A stretch of 35,944 bases of DNA, from assembly GCA_030656215.1 (NCBI GenBank), contig JAUSOD010000098.1, forward strand, positions 1 through 35,944. The letters are read 5' to 3'. Positions 7,585 through 17,000 of the stretch are shown here, piece after piece. The position numbers and the translations under genes are program-made. The notes below the pieces were generated by a model. The model had not been told where the DNA came from, did no database searches, and saw only the letters and a program-made list of their open reading frames with translations. Source of the stretch: Azoarcus sp. (GTDB lineage Bacteria > Pseudomonadota > Gammaproteobacteria > Burkholderiales > Rhodocyclaceae). Positions within the stretch are counted from its first letter, which is position 1, and every line of letters starts with the position of its first letter.

Positions 7585-8745
7585 ATGACACACATTCCCC
7601 TCGCCACCCTCGTTGCGGCTGCGGTACTGGTCGCCACCGCAGGCGCCGGTGCCGGTATCGCGACCCGCGACGCGCCGCCCATCGACCTGCTGCAGACCGC
7701 CGCCCCACAAAGCCCGCGCGCCGCCGACCAGCTCATGACGAGCCTCGTCCACGCCGGCACCCGCCTCGTCGCCGCCGGCGCCCGCGGCACCATCGTCTAT
7801 TCCGACGACGGTGGGCTGCATTGGCAGCAGGCAGCGGTACCGGTCGCGGTCATGCTGACCGCGCTGCATTTCCCCACCGCCAAGGAAGGCTGGGCGGTGG
7901 GTCATGACGGCATCATCCTGCACAGCGCCGACGCCGGCGCCACCTGGAGCCGCCAGTTCGACGGCAACCAAGCCAACACGCAGATGCTGGAATGGGCTCG
8001 CACGCGGGTCGCCGCGGCACGCGACGCACTCGAACGCATCGGCAAGGGCGACCGGCGCGCAGCTGAGGACACGCTCGCCGCTGCCGAGGACGGCCTCGCC
8101 GGCATCGAGCAGACCGTCTCCTTCGGCCCATCGCAACCCTTCATGCAGGTGTGGTTCCGCGACCGCCGGCACGGCTATGCGGTCGGCGCCTTCGGCATGG
8201 CCTTCGCCACCACCGACGGCGGCGCCACCTGGACACTGATCGCCGACCGCCTTCCCAACCCGGATGAACTGCATCTCTACGCGATCGCCTCGCCTTCACC
8301 CGAGGTTCTGCTGATCGCCGGCGAACGCGGCTTGATCCTGCGCTCGACCGATGGTGGGCAACACTGGCAGGCCCGGCACGATCTCGCCGCAGGCGGCCTC
8401 TACGGCCTGATTGCCCTGCCGCAGGCAAACGCCGGCATGCTCGCCTACGGCTTCGACGGCATCGTGCTGCGCAGCACCGACCTCGGCAACAGCTGGCATA
8501 CGGTCGACACCGGCACCCGCAGCGCGCTCTACGGCGCCGCCGTATCGGGCGAGGAGGTGCTGCTCGTTGGCAACAACGGTACCCGCCTGCGTGCCGTCGA
8601 CGCGCACTTCGAACCGCTGCCCGCCAGCGACGGCCGGCCGCTCACCGCCGCGGCACACGGCGCCGCCGGCTGGGTGCTGGCCGGCGGGGGCGGCGTCGCG
8701 GCGACCGCGGGCACGCCCCCTATGGGAGTCGAACGCGATGAATGA
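7585..8745 (+). CDS. YCF48-like Asp-box beta-propeller protein, secreted
   Basis: A 386-residue protein with an N-terminal hydrophobic export signal (LATLVAAAVLVATAGAGAG). It carries at least five Asp-box repeats of the S/T-x-D-x-G-x-x-W type: SDDGGLHW, SADAGATW, TTDGGATW, STDGGQHW and STDLGNSW. These mark a beta-propeller related to photosystem II assembly factor YCF48. A helical, Ala/Arg-rich insertion of about 60 residues interrupts the propeller after the second box. I place the start at ATG 7585, where the signal peptide begins, rather than an in-frame GTG at 7537; the ribosome-binding site is weak (AGGGA). The last eight bases overlap the RND gene, pointing to translational coupling. 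Probably a periplasmic accessory or assembly factor for that transporter. Confidence 0.83.
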   Translation: MTHIPLATLVAAAVLVATAGAGAGIATRDAPPIDLLQTAAPQSPRAADQLMTSLVHAGTRLVAAGARGTIVYSDDGGLHWQQAAVPVAVMLTALHFPTAKEGWAVGHDGIILHSADAGATWSRQFDGNQANTQMLEWARTRVAAARDALERIGKGDRRAAEDTLAAAEDGLAGIEQTVSFGPSQPFMQVWFRDRRHGYAVGAFGMAFATTDGGATWTLIADRLPNPDELHLYAIASPSPEVLLIAGERGLILRSTDGGQHWQARHDLAAGGLYGLIALPQANAGMLAYGFDGIVLRSTDLGNSWHTVDTGTRSALYGAAVSGEEVLLVGNNGTRLRAVDAHFEPLPASDGRPLTAAAHGAAGWVLAGGGGVAATAGTPPMGVERDE

Positions 8746-11179
8746 GGCCACCACCCAGCGCGCTGTGCAGCCGCACAACGGCCTGCTCAAACGCATCGAA
8801 CGTCGGCTGGAAGGCACGCTCTTCCGCCACCGCGCCGCCACCGTCGCAATCTTCGCCGTGCTCACCCTGTGGCTGGGATGGAGCGCGCTCGGGCTGCGCG
8901 TCGACGCCAGCTTCGAGAAGATGATCCCCACCCACCACCCGGCAATCGCCAACTACCTCACCCACGAAGACAACCTGCGCGGCCTCTCCAACGTGGTGCG
9001 GGTGGTGGTGGAGAACCGCCATGGAGACATCTTCGATCCCGCCTTCCAGGAGGTGCTGCGCAAGGTCAACGACGAGGTCTTCTACATCCCGGGCGTGGAT
9101 CGCGCCGGAATGCGCTCGCTATGGACGCCCAACGTGATGTGGGGCGAGGTCACTGCCGAAGGCTTCGAGGCCGGCCCAGTGATCCCGGACGGCTACGACG
9201 GCTCGCCCGCCGCCCTCGAGCAGCTGCGCGCCAACGTCTTCCGTTCCGGCGAGGTCGGTACCCTGGTCGCCAACGACCAGCGCTCCGCGCTGGTGCTGGT
9301 ACCGCTGATGGAACGCGACCCGGACACCGGGGCGCGCCTCGACTATGGCCGCTTCGCCACCGACCTGGAACAGAAGATCCGCGCCCGCTACGAAAGCGAA
9401 ACGGTGGGCATCCGCATCGTCGGCTTCGCCAAGGTCATCGGCGAACTGATCGATGGTGCCGTCCCCATCCTGGGCTACTTCCTGCTCACACTGGTGCTCA
9501 CCGCCGCGCTGCTGTTCCACTACTCGCGCTGTCTGCGCAGTACCGCCACGACCTTGCTGTGCTGCTTGATTGCGGTGGTGTGGCAACTCGGCATCGTGCG
9601 CCTGCTCGGCTACGGGCTCGACCCTTACTCCATCCTGGTGCCCTTCCTCACCTTCGCCATCGGCATCAGCCACGCGGTGCAGAACATCAACGCCACCGCC
9701 AATGCCATGCTCGACGGCGCCGACCGGGTGGAAGCCGCGCGCCGCTCCTTCCGCAGCCTGTTCGTCGCCGGCACCGTCGCCCTGCTGTGCGACGCGGTCG
9801 GCTTTGCCACCCTCCTGATCATCGACATCGGTGTGATCCAGGAGCTGGCGGTGGCGGCCAGCATCGGTGTGGCGGTGATCATCTTCAGCAAGATGTTCCT
9901 GTTGCCGGTACTGATGTCGTGGACCGGGGTGTCGCCGGCCGCGATCGCACATGCCCGCAGCCGCCGTGATCACCTGCCCTGGCTGTGGCGCCAGGTGGCG
10001 CGTTGCGCCCAGCCTCGCCCGGCCGTGCTGGTGACCGTCGCCGGTGCGCTGCTGCTCGGCCTCGGCTACTGGGGGGCGCGCGACCTGCAGATCGGCGACC
10101 TCGACCCCGGCGCCCCCGAGCTGCGCACCGAATCGCGCTACAACCGCGACGTCGGCTACCTGGTCGAGCACTACGCCACCAGTACCGACGTGTTCGTGGT
10201 CATGGCCGAAACCCCGCCGCAGGGTTGCCGCGACTACCAGGTGCTGGCCGGCATGGACCTGCTCGCCGCCGAACTGGAGCGCGTACCCGGCGTGCAGCGC
10301 TCGATGTCGATGTCGGATTTCGCTTACCGCGTGCTCGCCGGCAACAACGAGGGCAACCCCAAGTGGTACGCGATCAGCCGTAACAAGTACGCGCTCGGCG
10401 GCGCCTTCCAGAAGACCCCAAAGGAATACATCGGTAACGGCTGCACGATGACGCCCTTCGTGGTCTACCTCAACGACCACAAGGCCGCCACGCTGTCGGC
10501 GGTGATGGCCACCGTGCGCGACTTCGCCGCCCGCCACGACTCCGACAAGGTGCGCTTCACCCTGGTCGGCGGCAACGCGGGCATCGAGGCCGCCACCAAC
10601 GAGGTCATCCGCGACGCTGAGCGCACCATGCTGATGCTGGTCTACGCCATCGTTGCACTGTTGCTGCTGATCGAGTTCCGCTCGCTGCGCGTCACCCTCT
10701 GCATCGTGGTGCCGCTCTACATCACCTCGGTGCTGTGCGAGGCGGTCATGGCCTGGATGGGGCTGGGGGTGAAGGTCGCCACCCTGCCGGTGATCGCGCT
10801 CGGCGTCGGCATCGGCGTGGATTACGGCATCTACATCTACAACCGTCTGCAGTCCTATCTCGATCGCGGCCATGACCTGTCCGAGGCCTATCTGCTGACC
10901 GTCGCCACCACCGGCCGCGCGGTCGCCTTCACCGGCCTGACGCTCGCCGTCGGCGTGCTGACCTGGATCGGCTCCGAGATCAAGTTCCAGGCCGACATGG
11001 GTCTGCTGCTGACCTTCATGTTCCTGTGGAACATGGTCGGCGCCCTCGTCCTGTTACCCGCGCTTGCCCGCCTGCTGCTGCCGGCCACCAAGCCAGCCCC
11101 GGCCGGCGTGAGCCTCCCCCCGTCCGCGACCCAAAACACCCAACCCGACCTTGGTCTTGCCCAAGCGCAAAGGAGCTGA
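8738..11179 (+). CDS. RND/MMPL family inner-membrane transporter
   Basis: An 813-residue protein with the duplicated RND layout. There is one N-terminal transmembrane helix (about 34-52), a periplasmic domain, and a helix bundle (about 240-400) containing the FAIGISHAVQNINA segment. A second lone helix (about 427-445), a second periplasmic domain and a final bundle (about 630-790) with GVGIGVDYGIYIYNRL follow. It is shorter than AcrB-type pumps (about 1040 residues) and resembles the MMPL/hopanoid-transporter branch, which moves lipids or other hydrophobic molecules using the proton gradient. The start ATG lies inside the 3' end of the YCF48 gene, with GGGAG upstream. With DUF1302 and DUF1329 partners it forms a plausible inner-to-outer-membrane route. 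Direction and cargo are not shown by the sequence. Confidence 0.88.
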   Translation: MNEATTQRAVQPHNGLLKRIERRLEGTLFRHRAATVAIFAVLTLWLGWSALGLRVDASFEKMIPTHHPAIANYLTHEDNLRGLSNVVRVVVENRHGDIFDPAFQEVLRKVNDEVFYIPGVDRAGMRSLWTPNVMWGEVTAEGFEAGPVIPDGYDGSPAALEQLRANVFRSGEVGTLVANDQRSALVLVPLMERDPDTGARLDYGRFATDLEQKIRARYESETVGIRIVGFAKVIGELIDGAVPILGYFLLTLVLTAALLFHYSRCLRSTATTLLCCLIAVVWQLGIVRLLGYGLDPYSILVPFLTFAIGISHAVQNINATANAMLDGADRVEAARRSFRSLFVAGTVALLCDAVGFATLLIIDIGVIQELAVAASIGVAVIIFSKMFLLPVLMSWTGVSPAAIAHARSRRDHLPWLWRQVARCAQPRPAVLVTVAGALLLGLGYWGARDLQIGDLDPGAPELRTESRYNRDVGYLVEHYATSTDVFVVMAETPPQGCRDYQVLAGMDLLAAELERVPGVQRSMSMSDFAYRVLAGNNEGNPKWYAISRNKYALGGAFQKTPKEYIGNGCTMTPFVVYLNDHKAATLSAVMATVRDFAARHDSDKVRFTLVGGNAGIEAATNEVIRDAERTMLMLVYAIVALLLLIEFRSLRVTLCIVVPLYITSVLCEAVMAWMGLGVKVATLPVIALGVGIGVDYGIYIYNRLQSYLDRGHDLSEAYLLTVATTGRAVAFTGLTLAVGVLTWIGSEIKFQADMGLLLTFMFLWNMVGALVLLPALARLLLPATKPAPAGVSLPPSATQNTQPDLGLAQAQRS

Positions 11180-11184
11180 ACGCC

Positions 11185-11991
11185 ATGAACCCGATCGAAA
11201 CCCGCCTGATGGACCTCACCGGCCGCGTCGCCCTCGTCACGGGCGGCGCATCCGGCATTGGCCGCGCTACCGCCCACGCCCTGGCCGCGCAGGGCGCCCG
11301 CGTCATCGTCGCCGACATCAACGAGGCCGGCGGCTGGGAAACCGCCGACGCCATCGGCGAAGCGGCCGGTTTTGTGCACCTGGACGTCGCCGACGAAGCC
11401 GCCTGGTGCCGCGCGCTTGACTACCTCATTTCCACCGAAGGCCACCTCGACATCCTTGCCAACGTCGCCGGCATCGGCCTTGGGGGCGACTTCGAAGATC
11501 TCGCTCTGGCCGACTGGAACCGCCTGATGGCGGTCAACGCCACCGGGCCCTTCCTCGGTTGCAAGCACGCCATCCGCGCCATGGCCGGCAACGGCCGCCC
11601 CGGCGCCATCGTCAATGTGGGCTCCATCGCCGCCACCAGCGCCGCGCCCGACCTTGCCGGCTACTGCGCCAGCAAGGGCGCACTGCGCATGCTGAGCAAG
11701 TCGGTGGCGCTGTATTGCGCACACAAGGGCTACCCGATTCGCTGCAACGCCATCCACCCCACCTATGTGGACAGCGAAATGCTCGACCCCATCGCCAACC
11801 TCTACGGCAGCCGGGAAGCGATGGTCCAGGCGATGTCCAGGCTGGTGCCGCTGGGACGGCTGGCGAAGCCGGCCGACATCGCGGCAGCGGTGGTGTTTCT
11901 GGCCTCGGATGCGACGGCGATGGTTACGGGGACGGAGCTATTCGTGGATGGAGGACAGACGGCAGGGATTGCGCCGTCGCATTTCGGGTGA
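11185..11991 (+). CDS. Short-chain dehydrogenase/reductase (SDR), last gene of the operon
   Basis: A 268-residue classical SDR: the NAD(P)-binding TGGASGIG at residues 19-26, ANVAG in place of the usual NNAG, the VGSIAA serine strand, and the catalytic Y160-x-x-x-K164 (YCASK). The C-terminal VTGTELFVDGGQT is typical. Aspartate in VADIN at the end of the second strand suggests NAD rather than NADP. It starts five bases after the RND stop, with AAAGGAG overlapping that gene's end, so it belongs to the operon. It would oxidise or reduce an alcohol/ketone, perhaps the molecule handled by the transport proteins or the cupin. The exact substrate cannot be read from the sequence. Confidence 0.88.
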   Translation: MNPIETRLMDLTGRVALVTGGASGIGRATAHALAAQGARVIVADINEAGGWETADAIGEAAGFVHLDVADEAAWCRALDYLISTEGHLDILANVAGIGLGGDFEDLALADWNRLMAVNATGPFLGCKHAIRAMAGNGRPGAIVNVGSIAATSAAPDLAGYCASKGALRMLSKSVALYCAHKGYPIRCNAIHPTYVDSEMLDPIANLYGSREAMVQAMSRLVPLGRLAKPADIAAAVVFLASDATAMVTGTELFVDGGQTAGIAPSHFG

Positions 11992-12118
11992 ACGTTGCGG
12001 AGCTCAGGAGCTCGAGTAGCGTTATCCGAGTCCTTACTGCCGCCGGTGGATGATCGAGGCGCCCCGTGACCGGATCAAGCGCGTGAGACCGGGGACGCGC
12101 CATCCGCCCGTCGCCCCC

Positions 12119-13027
12119 TCACCCCCGATACCCCTTAGGACTCATCCCTGTCATCCGCCGAAACGTCGCCGAAAAGTGGCTCAGATTCTTGAACCCGCAG
12201 CGGCGCGCGATCTCGGCCACCGGCAGGCTCTGATCTTCCCGCAGTAGCGTCCTTGCCCGCTCCAGCCGCTGCGACAACACGTAATGGTAGGGCGTCTGCC
12301 CCACGGTGTCGCGGAAAGCGCGCAGGAAGTGGTCCTTGGAGACACAGGCCAGTTCGGCCAAGTCCTGCAGGCAGATGTCCTCGTGCAGACGTTCGTGGAT
12401 CAACGCGGTGATCCGCTTAAGCACGCTCTGGCGCAGCAGGCTACCGCTACCGGCACGCACCAGCGAGCGTTCGGTGTCGGCGCGGCGGTCGCGGGCGTAG
12501 TGGGTAACGAGGTGGCGCACCAGCAGGCTCTGGATCTGGTCGAGCACCAGGGTTTCCAGCCGCGTGCCGTGACCGGCCGCGGGCGGTGCCTCACTGGCCA
12601 GCATGCGGAAGAAGCCGTCCAGCCAGGTGTCGTTGACCGCGAAGAAATCCTCGATCTCGGGACATGTGTCGCGTTCCAGGGTGTCGCGGGCAAAGGTGTC
12701 GAGCAGGACCTGCGACAGGTAAAGGTGGAGCACCTGGGTGTTGCCGCCCAGCCGCCAGTCCGACTCGGAATCGCGCGGCATGAAGGTTACCGAGCCGACT
12801 CGCGAGCGGAAACCGGTGAGCATGCCCTGTCGCAGGCGTTCGACGTCGGTGTTGCCGGACAGGTGATAAACCAGCACGTGTTCCGCGTTGCGGCGCAGCT
12901 GAGACTCGCCGGCCGGGTGGTTCCAGCGTGCACCGAAAATCGCGCCGTTATGGCCTTCCATCACATAGTCGGGCCCTGAACTCGTGGCGCGTGCGATGAG
13001 CTGGGGGGTCGATACGAGCACACCCAT
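12119..13027 (-). CDS. AraC family transcriptional regulator
   Basis: A 302-residue protein. The first 200 residues form a divergent ligand/dimerisation domain (HVLVYHLSGNTDVERL, VGSVTFMPRDSESDWRL). The last 90 residues are a double helix-turn-helix of the AraC/XylS type: DICLQDLAELACVSKDHFLRAF, then the second motif VAEIARRCGFKNLSHFSATF and the MSPKGYR ending. ATG 13027 is preceded by GAGGAGAC; codons further upstream lack a site. It is divergent from the SDR gene at 13222 and convergent with the transport operon, ending 127 bases from that operon's last stop. The most likely target is the SDR promoter next door, perhaps also the operon. The inducer is unknown. Confidence 0.86.
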   Translation of the reverse strand: MGVLVSTPQLIARATSSGPDYVMEGHNGAIFGARWNHPAGESQLRRNAEHVLVYHLSGNTDVERLRQGMLTGFRSRVGSVTFMPRDSESDWRLGGNTQVLHLYLSQVLLDTFARDTLERDTCPEIEDFFAVNDTWLDGFFRMLASEAPPAAGHGTRLETLVLDQIQSLLVRHLVTHYARDRRADTERSLVRAGSGSLLRQSVLKRITALIHERLHEDICLQDLAELACVSKDHFLRAFRDTVGQTPYHYVLSQRLERARTLLREDQSLPVAEIARRCGFKNLSHFSATFRRMTGMSPKGYRG

Positions 13028-13110
13028 TCTTGTCTCCTCTGTATGGGTACCGCTTTTCTTATGCAGACCATTGTAGGCGCGTCGATTTTCCAAATACAGC
13101 GTGCGACTTT

Positions 13111-13134
13111 GCAGATATCGCGAAAGTTATCTGC
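13111..13134. promoter_or_regulatory. Dyad in the AraC/SDR divergent promoter region
   Basis: GCAGATA and TATCTGC form a perfect 7-base dyad with a 10-base spacer, about one helical turn and a half between half-site centres. It lies between the AraC gene start (13027) and the SDR start (13222). AraC-family proteins more often use direct repeats, so this may instead belong to another factor. Candidate operator by position only. Confidence 0.35.
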
Positions 13135-13221
13135 CTGCGCGCGCGCCGAGTCAGCGCCCGGCTACAGTGTTTGACACCGAAGCGGCCCGCATGAGGGTCG
13201 TCATACAAGAAGGAGACAGAC

Positions 13222-13983
13222 ATGCAGGGATTGCTCGAACAGCGCGTGGTGATCGTCACCGGCGCCGGATCAGGCATCGGTCGCGCGGCGGCCGAGGTGA
13301 TGGCGCGCGAAGGTGCGATCGTAATCGCGAGCGACCTCAGGCTTGCCAGTGTGGAGGAAACGGCGCAGCGCATCGTCGATGCCGGAGGGCGGGCGCTGGC
13401 CACTTGCACCGATGTATCGAAGCTCGACCAGCTCGACGCACTGCACGATCTCACCTTCAAGGAATTCGGCCGCCTCGACGGGGCCTTCAACAATGCTGGC
13501 ATCCCGGGTGACGGCCTTGCGCTGGCCGACCATACCGAGGCCGGCTTCGACGCGCTGATCGCGGTCAACCTCAAGGCGGTGTGGTACGGCATGAAGCGCC
13601 AGATCGAGCTGATGCTGCCGCACGGCGGCGGAGCCATCGTCAACACCGCGTCGGTCGGCGGCATCGTCGGCAAGCCGGGTCTGTCGGTGTATTGCGCCAC
13701 CAAGCACGCGGTGATCGGCCTGACCAAGACCGCTGCGCTGGAATACGGTAGCCGCGGCGTGCGGGTCAATGCGGTATGTCCGGGCGTGGTGCGCACCGCG
13801 ATGGTGGATACGGTGATGGCCGGCCAGCGCGGTGCCGAGGACGAATGGAGCAAACTGCAGCCGATCGGCCGCATGGGCACGCCGGAAGAAATCGGCGAGG
13901 CGGTAGCCTGGTTGCTGTCGCCTCGCGCCTCGCTGATACACGGCCATGCGCTTGTCGCCGATGGCGGACTGACCGTCGCCTGA
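13222..13983 (+). CDS. Short-chain dehydrogenase/reductase (SDR)
   Basis: A 253-residue classical SDR with TGAGSGIG at residues 13-20, the FNNAGIPG motif, the NTASVGG serine strand, the catalytic Y157-x-x-x-K161 (YCATK) and the VNAVCPGVV segment. Aspartate in ASDLR after the second strand points to NAD. The closest recognisable relatives are cyclohexanol/2,5-dichloro-diol type dehydrogenases and unassigned SDRs. The start has AGAAGGAGAC. It is transcribed away from the AraC gene, which probably controls it, and ends before a strong terminator, so it appears monocistronic. It is a different subgroup from the SDR at 11185-11991. Confidence 0.87.
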   Translation: MQGLLEQRVVIVTGAGSGIGRAAAEVMAREGAIVIASDLRLASVEETAQRIVDAGGRALATCTDVSKLDQLDALHDLTFKEFGRLDGAFNNAGIPGDGLALADHTEAGFDALIAVNLKAVWYGMKRQIELMLPHGGGAIVNTASVGGIVGKPGLSVYCATKHAVIGLTKTAALEYGSRGVRVNAVCPGVVRTAMVDTVMAGQRGAEDEWSKLQPIGRMGTPEEIGEAVAWLLSPRASLIHGHALVADGGLTVA

Positions 13984-14016
13984 GCCACGAACAGGGGAAT
14001 GGTGCCCCTCCTCTTG

Positions 14017-14042
14017 GCCCGGCCGCTGGCCGGGCATTTTTT
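14017..14042 (+). terminator. Rho-independent terminator after the SDR gene
   Basis: A perfect 8-bp GC stem, GCCCGGCC (14017-14024) with GGCCGGGC (14028-14035), closes a 3-base GCT loop and is followed by ATTTTTT. It lies 34 bases after the SDR stop at 13983 and just before the convergent helicase gene. The T-tract exists only on the plus strand. Confidence 0.88.
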
Positions 14043-14076
14043 CGTCTTCCAGCCCGCGAGGAGCCCGGATAAATGA

Positions 14077-17000
14077 TCAGCCCCTCCGCCGCCCCTTCAA
14101 GCGTGGCACCACAATCTCCCACTGCTCGCACTTGACCGCAGCAAGGTATTCCTTCTCCGTGTCTTCGATGTAGCGGGTGATGATGCCGGCGACTTCGCAC
14201 GCTTCCGGTTCGATGTCCAGGCAGAAGGCCTTCGAGGTACGGCCCAGCCGCTCGCCCGCACTGTCGCGAATGGCGTAGCGCTCGCCGTCGGGTTCCAGGT
14301 GCAGTGCGTCACCGGGTTCGAGTCGGCCGATGGCCTTGTGGATCGCCGCGCCCATGGCTTGGCGGCCCGCATAGCCGAGGTCGATGTCCTTGAGGCTGAG
14401 GGTTTGAAACTGGACGTCGAGCGCGGGATCATGCTCGCCGTTGAACGGGCGTGTCGGCACATCGTCACCGAGGCTGCGGGTAAAAGCGTTGTCCGGCGCG
14501 AACTCGCACAGCGTGAGGGTTTCTTCGGCGCGCGTCATCCCCACGTAGTACAGGCGCCGCTCCTCGTCGAGCTGCTCGCGTTTCGCGCTCCAGTCGCCGT
14601 CGAGCAATGCAACATGCCGAAACTCCAGGCCCTTGGCCGCATGCACGGTGCCGAGAAACAGCCCTGGCCGGCGCTGCTGGCGGATTTCGCGTGCGTAGTT
14701 GTACAGCCAGTCGATCAGTGTGGCGGGGGCGAGCTGGCAGTTGCCGAACTCCCCGGCGAGCTGTTCGAAGGCGATGCCAAAGAAGCTCTGCCACTGCGGG
14801 TCCGGCGTGTTTTCCTGCGCATCGCGAGCCGCGGCACTGATCTCCAGAAAACGGGCGTCCGTTGCACGGAGGTGGGCGACGAAACGGACGAACGCGCGCT
14901 GCCGGGTGAGCGGGAGCGCGCTGTGCTTGTCCGCGGCGAGGAAGTACGGCACCCCATGGTGTTCGCACCAGGCTTGCAAGGGCCACAGGTAGCGATGGCT
15001 GCGGGCCAGTATCGCGCACCCTTGCCAGTCCTCGCATTGCGCCAGGCTGCGTAGCCGCTGCAGCTCGGCCATCACCGCCTGTGCCTGCAGGTTGCCGGCG
15101 GCGCGATCGGCAGCGGGCAGACGGATGCGCAGCACCTTGCCGGCCCGTTCGGTGTCGAGCGTTTGCCAGCGACCGCCTGGCGGATCGTCCGCGCGTTGCT
15201 TGTCGATACGGATCGGCTGATCTGCCTTCAGTCGCTCGGCGTTGTGCTCGATCAGCCGGTTGGAGGCGGAGATGATGTTGCGTGTGGAGCGGTAGTTGTC
15301 CACCAGGTAGCTGATCTGCGCCGAGTATTCGGTGCGAAAGGTCTCGATGTGGCGGTTGCTGCCGCCCCGCCACTGGTAGATGTTCTGGTCGTCGTCGCCC
15401 ACGGCAAGAATGCACAGCTCGGCACCGCTTTCACCGCTCTGCTCGCCGTGCCGTTTGGCCAGCGCGCTGACCAGGCGATACTGGCGGTCGTCGATGTCCT
15501 GGTATTCGTCGACCAGGATGTAGCGGTAACCCTGCAGCAGACGTTCGCGCAGGTCGTCCTCGCCGTCGACCAGGGCCTTGCCCTCGAGCAGGTCGGCGGC
15601 GCGATCGAGCAGGCCGTCGAGTTCGCCATCATCGAGCTTGTCGCGCCGGTTGAAGCTGGTGCCGGTCAGCCGCATCGCCATCGCATGGTAGGTGAGCACG
15701 GTCAGCCCGATGGCGTCGTTGCCGACCAGATCGAACAGGCGGTGGCGGATCTCGTTGGCGGCGTGGCGGTTGAAGGTGAGCGCGATGACTGCCGCGGCCG
15801 GGACGCGGCGCACGCGCAACAGGTAGGCAATGCGGTGCACGACGACGCGCGTCTTGCCCGAGCCCGGACCGGCGAGGATGAGGCGGTTGCAATCCTTGTG
15901 ATCGGCAACAATGGCCTTCTGGGTGCGGTCGAGCGCGTCGATGATGGCTTTCCACGAGCCCTCGCTGGTGGCCAGCTGCAGGATGTCCTCCTTGCCGGCG
16001 AAATAGCGGCGCAGAAACTCGTCCTTGCTCCCGGTGAAGTAATGCATCACCAGACGTAGCGCATCGGCCATTTCGCGCAGCGCGATCTCGGCGTATTCGC
16101 GCATCACGTGCACCTGGATGCGGCGTTCGCGGTAGTGCTCGTCCAGGCGTCGGTAGTCCTCTTTCGCGAAGCGCTGGCCGTGCTTTTCCGCGTTGATGTC
16201 GATGGTCATCGCGCGCCGCATGACAGTCATGCCGTGGTTGAGGGTGAGGATCTCCTGGTGGTGCAGGTAGAGCAGTACATGCTCCATCGCCTTGAGGCGC
16301 TTTTCGGGCTTGATCGTGGCGTTCAGTTCGAGATCGCTGCTCAGCAGTTGCTGCAGTTCGCCGAAGGTGGTGTTGACCAGCAAGTCCTTGCCACGCAGCC
16401 CGGCCGGGATCTTCGCGATCAGGAAAGGCAAGGTGGCGGCGGCTATGGCCCGTCGCTTGTCCCCCAGCCCCTCGACCTGCGACCAGGTGTAGCCGCCACG
16501 GATGCGCAGCTTGAGATAGTCACGGCCGAGCTGGCGCAGCTCGAAGCTGCTGCGTTGCTGGCTGTCGCCATCGCGATCCTGCGCCAGGCTTTGCAGCAGG
16601 CGCAGCACGTGGAGCGGCAGCAGATCGGGCAGATCGGCGTTGGCCCGCAGCGTGGTGGTCAGCGGCGTGAGGTTGATGTCCTGCCATTCGCCGTGGTCGG
16701 CATCCGGAGCGAGCTCGCGCAGCGCCTTGAACAGCGCGCGCTCCAGCGCAAGCGACTGCTTCAGGCGATCGCTCGACGCGCCGGCCACGCCGTGCCGCAG
16801 GTAGAGCGTGAGCTGCGCATCGTTTTCGAGCAGGCCAAGGGCTTCGAGCTGTTTGAGGCTTGCCGAGACTTCCTCGCTGGTCTGGCCGGTGAGCTGCATC
16901 AGGAGGTCGGTATTGACGCGCTCGTCCGCCGCGGCGGAGTAGAGAAAGCGCAGTATCGCCCGATACTGCTCCAGCCGCCGTACCGGCAAACCGGCCTTGC

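Noticed and set aside
6601-8274. 557-codon antisense frame across DUF1329 and YCF48 genes
   Set aside because: It spans two well-supported genes on the other strand and has shadow composition.
9119-10873. 584-codon antisense frame within the RND gene
   Set aside because: His/Asp/Gln-rich shadow of a GC-rich gene; no motif or start signal.
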